The notes beneath the pieces are model-generated. The model searched no databases. It was not told the origin of the DNA and was given only the letters and a program-made list of their open reading frames with translations. Position numbers and translations under genes: made by a program. Below are positions 14,189-19,504 of a DNA stretch of 19,504 nt, in pieces; within the stretch, counting starts at the first letter, position 1; every line of letters starts with the position of its first letter. This stretch comes from Candidatus Neomicrothrix sp. UBA4742. GTDB taxonomy: Bacteria > Actinomycetota > Acidimicrobiia > Acidimicrobiales > Acidimicrobilacustridaceae. The stretch is from the NCBI GenBank assembly GCA_002403895.1, contig DHIQ01000006.1, positions 642-20,145 of the forward strand, written 5' to 3'.

Positions 14189-15721
14189 TCAGAAGTTCTC
14201 GCGGTTGTACTGATCCAGGGCGGCGGTGGTGGCGGTAGCCGCGGCGGCAATGGCGTCGGACGGTGCGGTCCCCTTGAACACCATGGCGTCGATGGAGTCG
14301 CGGATGGATGCGCGGAACTGGTCGTAGGGACCCATCAGCGGACCGGGGAAGTTGGGATCGACTCCGTTGGTGAGCTCGCCATAGGCAATGGCCAGCCACC
14401 GCCCGGCGAGGGTGGTGGTCCAGTCCGTCTGCACTCGAGGGTCCTGGGTGGCCGCGTTGAGGTACGGCAGGTAGGAGGCTTGGGTGTTCCAGATGACCTG
14501 GGAGTCGAGCGAGTTGAAGTACTTCATGAAGTCCCAGGCCGCGGCCTGCACCTCGGGCGTGGTGGTGTTGGTGATGTACCAGGCCCCGCCGCCACCGCCC
14601 AGCTTGCCGGGTTGGCTGATACCCGGCACCTCAGCGGCCCCCAGGTCGAGGGCGTTGGGATCCACCGGGTCGAGATGGCCGGCACCGACGCTGCCCGGGT
14701 CGAGCTTGCCCCCCAAGAACGCCTCGACCGAGGTGGCCGCGGTGGAGGTCTCGATGGTCATCGACGCCTTGCCCTGGGCCATGGCCAGGTACTGGTCGAT
14801 CTGACCCGGGGTGTCGGGGATCACGTTCAACAGCCCGTCTTTCTGCATGCCGTCGATCCAGGTGTAGAGCTGTTTGGTGGTGTCGTTGTCGATGGCGGCC
14901 TGGTCGGTCGTGCCGGTGCCCCGGCCATTGTCGTTGTTGACCACCGGGCTCCCCGCGCCGGTGAGCCACATCTCGATCATCGGCGAGTTCACCTTCAGCG
15001 CCACCGGCTTGTCGACCACGCCGGCATCCTTGATCTTCTGGGCGTACTGACGGACCTCCTCGAGCGTTTGGGGGGTCTTGTCGGGATCCAGACCGGCCTT
15101 GCGGAAGTGGCCGCGGTTGTAATACAGCAGTGCGCCCGACAGGTTGACCGACGCCGGCCACAGCACGCCGTTGACCGTGTAGTAGTCGCGCCCCGACTGG
15201 AGGAAGGCGTTCATGTCGACGTGGTCGGCATTGATGCACGACTGGGCCGGGAGCACGGTCTTGGAATCGATGACCTGCTGGGTCACGGTGTCGTCCATGA
15301 CGGCGATGGCGGGAAGATCCTTGTTCTTGATCCCGGCCTGGTACTTGCGGAACAGCTCGTCGTTGGAGGTTCCCTGGCTCTCGACGACGACCTTCACCTT
15401 CGTCTGCGAGGCGTTGTAGCTGTTGACCAGGGTCTTGAGGGTCTCGCCGGTCTTGCCCGACAAGAAGTGCCACAGGGTGACCTCCACCGGCCCGGTGGCG
15501 GCGTCGAGGGCGGCCAGGGGGCATTCGGGGAGATCGGTGGGCGACACCGAGGTCGAGTTGGATCCCCCGGCGGAACTGCTGGTCGAGCCGCCTCCGCAGG
15601 CGGCGGCCATCAGCGCCAGGATCGTCGTCACCGCCACGACGGCGAACCGCCAAGAGCGATGGCGCCCTGGTCTTATCGGCGACCGGGTCGATCGGTGGGC
15701 GAGGTGTTCGGTGCTAGACAT
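14189..15721 (-). CDS. Extracellular solute-binding lipoprotein (family 1), paralogue 2 of 4
   Basis: From the ATG at 15721 the protein has 510 residues. It has a long basic N-region, then a hydrophobic segment and lipobox MAAAC (Cys42). The core shows EVTLWHFL, KVKVVVESQGTS, AIAVMDDT, PAQSCINADHVD, GHFRKAGLDPDKTPQTL, PVVNNDNGRG, AAWDFMKYFN, FPGPLMGPYDQF and terminal YNRENF. It is clearly homologous along its whole length to both neighbours, so this is tandem duplication. It lies 16 nt after the first binding-protein gene and is probably in the same transcript. Residues near the conserved NNDNGRG block and after the first strand differ among the copies, which may mean different ligands or affinities (inference). 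Confidence 0.92.
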   Translation of the reverse strand: MSSTEHLAHRSTRSPIRPGRHRSWRFAVVAVTTILALMAAACGGGSTSSSAGGSNSTSVSPTDLPECPLAALDAATGPVEVTLWHFLSGKTGETLKTLVNSYNASQTKVKVVVESQGTSNDELFRKYQAGIKNKDLPAIAVMDDTVTQQVIDSKTVLPAQSCINADHVDMNAFLQSGRDYYTVNGVLWPASVNLSGALLYYNRGHFRKAGLDPDKTPQTLEEVRQYAQKIKDAGVVDKPVALKVNSPMIEMWLTGAGSPVVNNDNGRGTGTTDQAAIDNDTTKQLYTWIDGMQKDGLLNVIPDTPGQIDQYLAMAQGKASMTIETSTAATSVEAFLGGKLDPGSVGAGHLDPVDPNALDLGAAEVPGISQPGKLGGGGGAWYITNTTTPEVQAAAWDFMKYFNSLDSQVIWNTQASYLPYLNAATQDPRVQTDWTTTLAGRWLAIAYGELTNGVDPNFPGPLMGPYDQFRASIRDSIDAMVFKGTAPSDAIAAAATATTAALDQYNRENF

Positions 15722-15737
15722 CAGTGCCGCCTCGGGG

Positions 15738-17249
15738 TCAGAAGTTGTCCTTGTTGTACTGGGTGATGGCGTCGGTGGTCTTGGTGGCCGCATCGGTCAC
15801 CGCCGCCGCCGGATCGGTCCCGCCGAAGATCATCGATTCGATGCTGGAGCTGGTGGCGCTGGTGTACTTGTCGAACGGACCGAACTGGGCGCCGGGGAAG
15901 TCCGGGTTGATGCCGTTGACCAGCTGACTGTAGGAGATGGCCAGCCAGCGACCGGAGATGTCGCTGGTCCAATCGGCCGTGACTCGGGGATCCTTGGCCG
16001 CCGAGGTGCGGAAGGGCAGGTAGGAGCCTTCGAGGTTCCAGCGGATCTGCTGGTCGGTCTCGTTCCACCACTTCATGAAGTCCCACGCCGCGGCCTGCAC
16101 CTCGGGCTTGGTGGTGTTCGTGAGGTACCAGCCGCTCCCGCCCAGGCGGACCTTGCCCGGCTCACTGACGCCGGGGAACAGCGCGGCGCCGATGTCGAGG
16201 GCGTTGGGATCGCTGGGCGCGGCGCCGCCTCCCCCCTGGAGGGTCGACGGGTCGAGGTCCCCTTTGAGGAAGGCCTTGATGGAGGTCGCCGCTACCGACG
16301 ACTCGATGATCATCGAGGTCTTCTGCTGGGCCATGGCCAGGTAGTCATCGATGTTGCCGTCGGTGTTGGGCACCGCGGTGAGCAGGCCGTCGCGGTTCAT
16401 GTCCCGGATCCAGGTGTAGATCTCCCGGGCCTGGTCGTTGTCGAACGCCTGGCCGGTCGTCTGCCCCGGCCCCCGCCCGTTGTCGTTGTTGACGATGGGC
16501 GCGCCTTCCCCGTTGAGCCACGACTCGATGAACCACGGCTGGAGGCTGAGGGCCAGGGGCTTGTCGACGACCCCAGCGGCCTTGAGCTTCTCGGCGTCGG
16601 TCCGGATCTCGGCCAGGGTGGTGGGCGCCTTGTCGGGGTCGAGGCCGGCCTTGCGGAACTGGCTGCGGTTCACGTACAGCAGCGGCGTGGAGATGTTGGC
16701 GCTCGCGGGGAACAGCGCGCCGCCCACCGAGTAGAAGGCCTTCACCGACGCCAACAGGTCACTGGTGTCGTAGCGGTCGGCATCGATGCACGACTGGGCC
16801 GGGAGGATCGTGCCCGAGTCGGCCACGCTCTTGGTGTTGATGTCTTCGAAGATGGCGATGGCGGGCAGGTCCTTGGATGGCACCGCGGCCCGGTACTTGG
16901 CCGCCAGCTCGTTGTAGGAGCCCTGGGCCTCCACCCGGACCTTCACCTTCGTCTGCGAGGCGTTGTACTGGGCCACCATCGCTTCGAGGGTGTCCTTGGT
17001 CTTGGCCACGAACGGGTGCCACAGGACCACCTCGACCGGCTGGGTGGCCGACGCCAGCGCATCCAGGGGACAGGGCGCCAGCGGCTGCACCGTTCCCGAG
17101 GTGCCACCACCGGCGGCAGTGCCCGAGCCCCCGCCTGAGCCCCCGCAGGCGGCGACGATGAGCAGGCAGGCGGCGAGGGCGACCGTCGCCGGTCGGCCCG
17201 GCCGGCGGAGGAGCCGGAAGGTGAGACGTCGGGCGAAGGCGCTGGACAT
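15738..17249 (-). CDS. Extracellular solute-binding lipoprotein (family 1), paralogue 1 of 4
   Basis: The 503-residue protein is next to the permease genes. The ATG at 17249 is preferred over the ATG at 17255 because GGAG lies 6 nt before it. A basic N-region and hydrophobic core end in lipobox VAAC (Cys35). The core shows EVVLWHPF, KVKVRVEAQGSY, AIAIFEDI, PAQSCIDADRYD, SQFRKAGLDPDKAPTTL, PIVNNDNGRG, AAWDFMKWWN, GAQFGPFDKY and YNKDNF. It is most likely the original partner of the adjacent transporter, in the usual order permease then binding protein. The gap from the MalG-type permease gene is 15 nt. The ligand is unknown; CUT1 systems mostly take up sugars, oligosaccharides or glycerol phosphodiesters. 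Confidence 0.93.
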   Translation of the reverse strand: MSSAFARRLTFRLLRRPGRPATVALAACLLIVAACGGSGGGSGTAAGGGTSGTVQPLAPCPLDALASATQPVEVVLWHPFVAKTKDTLEAMVAQYNASQTKVKVRVEAQGSYNELAAKYRAAVPSKDLPAIAIFEDINTKSVADSGTILPAQSCIDADRYDTSDLLASVKAFYSVGGALFPASANISTPLLYVNRSQFRKAGLDPDKAPTTLAEIRTDAEKLKAAGVVDKPLALSLQPWFIESWLNGEGAPIVNNDNGRGPGQTTGQAFDNDQAREIYTWIRDMNRDGLLTAVPNTDGNIDDYLAMAQQKTSMIIESSVAATSIKAFLKGDLDPSTLQGGGGAAPSDPNALDIGAALFPGVSEPGKVRLGGSGWYLTNTTKPEVQAAAWDFMKWWNETDQQIRWNLEGSYLPFRTSAAKDPRVTADWTSDISGRWLAISYSQLVNGINPDFPGAQFGPFDKYTSATSSSIESMIFGGTDPAAAVTDAATKTTDAITQYNKDNF

Positions 17250-17264
17250 GGTCATCTCCGAGCG

Positions 17265-18101
17265 TCAGCCCTTGACGGCACCCGCGGTGAGGCCGCGGAT
17301 GAGTTGGCGCTGCAGGAAGATGAGCAGCACGAGGATGGGGAGCGCCGCCAGGATGGCCGCGGCGAGGCCGATGTTGCTCTCCTCGACCTTGGCCGCTGAC
17401 AGCGACTTGAGCCCGATCTGGATCGTCTCCCAACGACCTTGGGTGACCACGGCCCGGGGCCAGGTGTACTGGTTCCACGCACTCAGGAAGGAGATGACGG
17501 CGAAGGAGGCGATGACCGGACGGGTCACCGGTATCGCCACCCGGCGCAGGAAGGCGAGATGGCCGAACCCGTCGAGCTGCGACGCGTCGCGCAGGTCACG
17601 AGGGATGCCCATGAACCCCTGGCGGATCAGGAAGGTGCCGAAGGCGGTGGCCAGGAATGGGCCCACCAGCCCGGGGTAGGAGTTGAGGAGGTGCAGGTCG
17701 CGGATCGTCTGCACGTTGGGGATCAGCGTCACCTCGATGGGCAGCATCAGGGTGGCCATGAACAGGGCGAACAGTACCCGCTTGAAGGGGAAGATCAAGA
17801 AGGTGAAGGCGTAGGCGGCCAGCAGGGCGGTGAGCAGTTGGGCGCTGACGATGATGACGGTGACCACCGTACTGACCAGGAACTTCGGCCCCAGGTCGCC
17901 CAGGTTCCAGGCGCGCCGGAAGATGTCCCACTGGATGTCCACCGGGTGCAGCGGTTGGCCGGCCTTCACGTAGGACACCGGGGTGGACAGCGCCCGGACC
18001 AGGGCCATGTAGACGGGGAAGAGCACGACCACCGACAGCAGGCTCAGCGCGAGGTACCAGGCGACCTTCTTCCACGTCGGTTGGTTCAGTTCAGTTGCCA
18101 T
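17265..18101 (-). CDS. ABC transporter permease, MalG/UgpE type (CUT1)
   Basis: The 278-residue membrane protein has about six hydrophobic segments, starting with one near 14-36. The cytoplasmic EAA loop, DASQLDGFG at 172-180 continuing to the IP at 190-191, is where the ATPase docks. The C-terminus is short and basic-glycine rich (GLTAGAVKG), as is common in MalG-type subunits. It forms the transmembrane pore together with the permease encoded just upstream. Its ATG overlaps the stop region of that gene by 11 nt (ATGGCAACTGA), a sign of translational coupling. The first binding-protein gene starts 15 nt downstream. Confidence 0.95.
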   Translation of the reverse strand: MATELNQPTWKKVAWYLALSLLSVVVLFPVYMALVRALSTPVSYVKAGQPLHPVDIQWDIFRRAWNLGDLGPKFLVSTVVTVIIVSAQLLTALLAAYAFTFLIFPFKRVLFALFMATLMLPIEVTLIPNVQTIRDLHLLNSYPGLVGPFLATAFGTFLIRQGFMGIPRDLRDASQLDGFGHLAFLRRVAIPVTRPVIASFAVISFLSAWNQYTWPRAVVTQGRWETIQIGLKSLSAAKVEESNIGLAAAILAALPILVLLIFLQRQLIRGLTAGAVKG

Positions 18102-18981
18102 AGTGCACCCGGCGGTTGAGGATGGAGAACTGGACGGCCGTCACCACCAGGGTGATCCCGAACAGGCCGATGGCCATGACCGAGCCCGTCCCCTGGTCGA
18201 GCGGTTGCTGGCTGTTGAAGATCTTCCACACCAGGGTCTGAGTGGAGGCGGCCGGCCCGCCACCGGTGAGGATGTCGATCTGGGCGAAGGCCTGGAACGC
18301 GAACACGACCAGCACCACCATCAGGAACATCATGGTGGGGGAAATGAGCGGGAGCGTGACCCGAAAGAAGCGGCGGATGGGCCCGTACCCATCGAGGGTG
18401 GCGGCCTCGTAGATCTCCTCGGGCACGGCCTGCAACCCGGCCAGCGTGATGATGAAGGTGAGGCCGAGGTTCTGCCACACCGACGACAGCGCCACGCCGC
18501 GCAGGGCAGTGTTGGGATTGCTGAGGCTCAGGAACGACACGTCGCGGAAGTAGCCGACCTGGGGGTTGATGAGCACGAAGAACACGACCGACGCCACGGC
18601 CACCGACGTGGCGACGGTGCTGGCGAAGATGGTCTGGAAGATCTTGATGCCTCGTAGGCGGCGGTTGGCCGAAACCGCCAGCATCACGCCCAGCACCAGC
18701 CCGATGGGGACTGTGAGCAGGACGTAGCGCCCCGAGATCGACAGGCCGTCGAGGAAGTCCTTGCTGGTGAGGACCTTGGTGTACTGGGACGGGCCGATGT
18801 AGCGCTCGGCCGTCCCGAACCGGTTCTGCTGGTAGAGGCCGAGGTAGAAGAGGCGGTACAGCGGGTAGAAGAAGAAGGCGACGAAGATGACGGCGGAGGG
18901 GACCAGGAAGGCGTAGGCCAGCACCGTGTCGCGGGTCTTGCGAGTGCCGAGGTGGCGGACGTGCGGGTCGTCGGTGCTCAT
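18091..18981 (-). CDS. ABC transporter permease, MalF/UgpA type (CUT1)
   Basis: The 296-residue protein has a hydrophobic first helix (about 19-40, ending FFFYPLYRL) and about six membrane segments in all. The EAA loop EAATLDGYG (192-200) continuing to TLP (209-211) contacts the ATPase. It is the partner of the MalG-type subunit. The ATG at 18981 follows the ATPase stop by 7 nt with only a weak ribosome binding site, so translation is probably coupled. It lacks the long N-terminal extension of enterobacterial MalF, as is normal for this family in actinobacteria. Confidence 0.95.
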   Translation of the reverse strand: MSTDDPHVRHLGTRKTRDTVLAYAFLVPSAVIFVAFFFYPLYRLFYLGLYQQNRFGTAERYIGPSQYTKVLTSKDFLDGLSISGRYVLLTVPIGLVLGVMLAVSANRRLRGIKIFQTIFASTVATSVAVASVVFFVLINPQVGYFRDVSFLSLSNPNTALRGVALSSVWQNLGLTFIITLAGLQAVPEEIYEAATLDGYGPIRRFFRVTLPLISPTMMFLMVVLVVFAFQAFAQIDILTGGGPAASTQTLVWKIFNSQQPLDQGTGSVMAIGLFGITLVVTAVQFSILNRRVHYGN

Positions 18982-18988
18982 GCAGTGC

Positions 18989-19504
18989 TCAATTGAGGCG
19001 TTCGGTGGTGTTGGGATCGAACAGGTGCACCTCGTCGGGCTGGGCCCCCAGGCGGACCCGCTGGCCGATCGCCGGGGCCTCGCCTTCGAACGGCTGGCGG
19101 AGGATCACCGGGAAACCGGCCACGTCGCAGATGATGTGACGCTCGTGGCCCAACCACTCCACCGCGGTGACGGTGGCCTCGACCGGCCCGCCACCGTCGA
19201 TGGCCAGGTGCTCGGGGCGCACGCCGACCACGACCTTGGTGCCGTCCACCCCCGGCTCGGGGTGGGGACCTCCGGACACGGCGGACACCCCGAAGCGGCC
19301 GACACCCAGATCGACCTTGGCCTCACCGGCATCGAGGACGAAGGTTCCGGGGATGGTGTTCATCGGCGGGCTGCCGATGAAGCCGGCCACGAAGAGATTG
19401 TGGGGCCGCTCGTACACCGCCTGCGGTGGTCCGACCTGTTGGAGTCGGCCCTCGTTGAGGATGGCGATGCGGGTGGCCATGGTCATGGCCTCGACCTGGT
19501 CGTG
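18989..19504 (-). CDS. ABC transporter ATPase, MalK/UgpC type, C-terminal part (cut by window end)
   Basis: The last 171 residues are visible and the reading frame runs off the window edge. It opens with HDQVEAMTMATR, the switch-histidine region at the end of the nucleotide-binding domain, then ILNEGRLQQVG and GFIGSPPMN. A regulatory TOBE/OB-fold domain follows, with VGVRPEHLAI. This is the C-terminal layout of CUT1 ATPases that energise sugar or glycerol-3-phosphate import. Walker A, Walker B and signature motifs lie outside the window. The gene is first in the visible operon, followed 7 nt later by the MalF-type permease. Confidence 0.93.
   Translation of the reverse strand, partial: HDQVEAMTMATRIAILNEGRLQQVGPPQAVYERPHNLFVAGFIGSPPMNTIPGTFVLDAGEAKVDLGVGRFGVSAVSGGPHPEPGVDGTKVVVGVRPEHLAIDGGGPVEATVTAVEWLGHERHIICDVAGFPVILRQPFEGEAPAIGQRVRLGAQPDEVHLFDPNTTERLN

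Noticed and set aside
13724..17138. Long plus-strand open frames (680 and 571 codons) opposite the binding-protein genes
   Set aside because: They are antisense to clearly conserved genes, rich in Gly, Arg, Val and His, with no recognisable motif. High GC keeps the opposite strand open.

Overview
High-GC DNA (about 70% by eye) from a bacterium that is very probably an actinobacterium, possibly of the Acidimicrobiia type. The reasons are the tRNA-Glu form (G1:U72, no encoded CCA), a SigB/SigF-type partner-switching locus, Tat and sortase signals, several starts that look leaderless (a TANNNT -10 box 4-8 nt before the start codon, no Shine-Dalgarno), and small actinobacteria-type proteins. The exact lineage is inference. 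Coding is dense. No gene-free stretch exceeds 300 bases, and I see no insertion sequence, integrase, CRISPR array or replication origin.

Region 1 (1-1136): the 3' end of a tRNA, then an agmatine deiminase gene. Region 2 (1171-5007): a stress-type sigma regulation locus. It holds a membrane CHASE3-HAMP-PP2C phosphatase, a STAS anti-anti-sigma factor, a degenerate RsbW-like anti-sigma protein, a SigB/F/G-family sigma factor and, convergent to it, a second histidine-kinase-like ATPase that keeps all its nucleotide-binding boxes. A small Rho_N-type protein gene sits inside the locus on the opposite strand, behind a promoter-like sequence resembling SigF/SigB targets. Region 3 (5118-8089): tRNA-Glu(CUC) with a recognisable promoter, a palindrome/hairpin cluster, a phytanoyl-CoA-dioxygenase-family enzyme, a small ribbon-helix-helix-like protein and a divergent MidA-type methyltransferase.

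Region 4 (8111-19504, all minus strand) reads from the right-hand edge. It holds the end of a MalK/UgpC-type ABC ATPase, two MalF/MalG-type permeases, then four consecutive paralogous lipoprotein solute-binding proteins, a sortase-anchored (LPRTG) surface protein with a Thr/Pro stalk, and a Tat-exported amidohydrolase related to D-aminoacylases but lacking the usual HxH metal motif. The ABC genes are tightly packed (overlap or 7-31 nt gaps) down to the third binding protein. The fourth is 108 nt further on with its own -10-like box. The simplest reading is one CUT1-type importer served by several binding proteins that have duplicated and diverged, which is the most unusual feature of the window.
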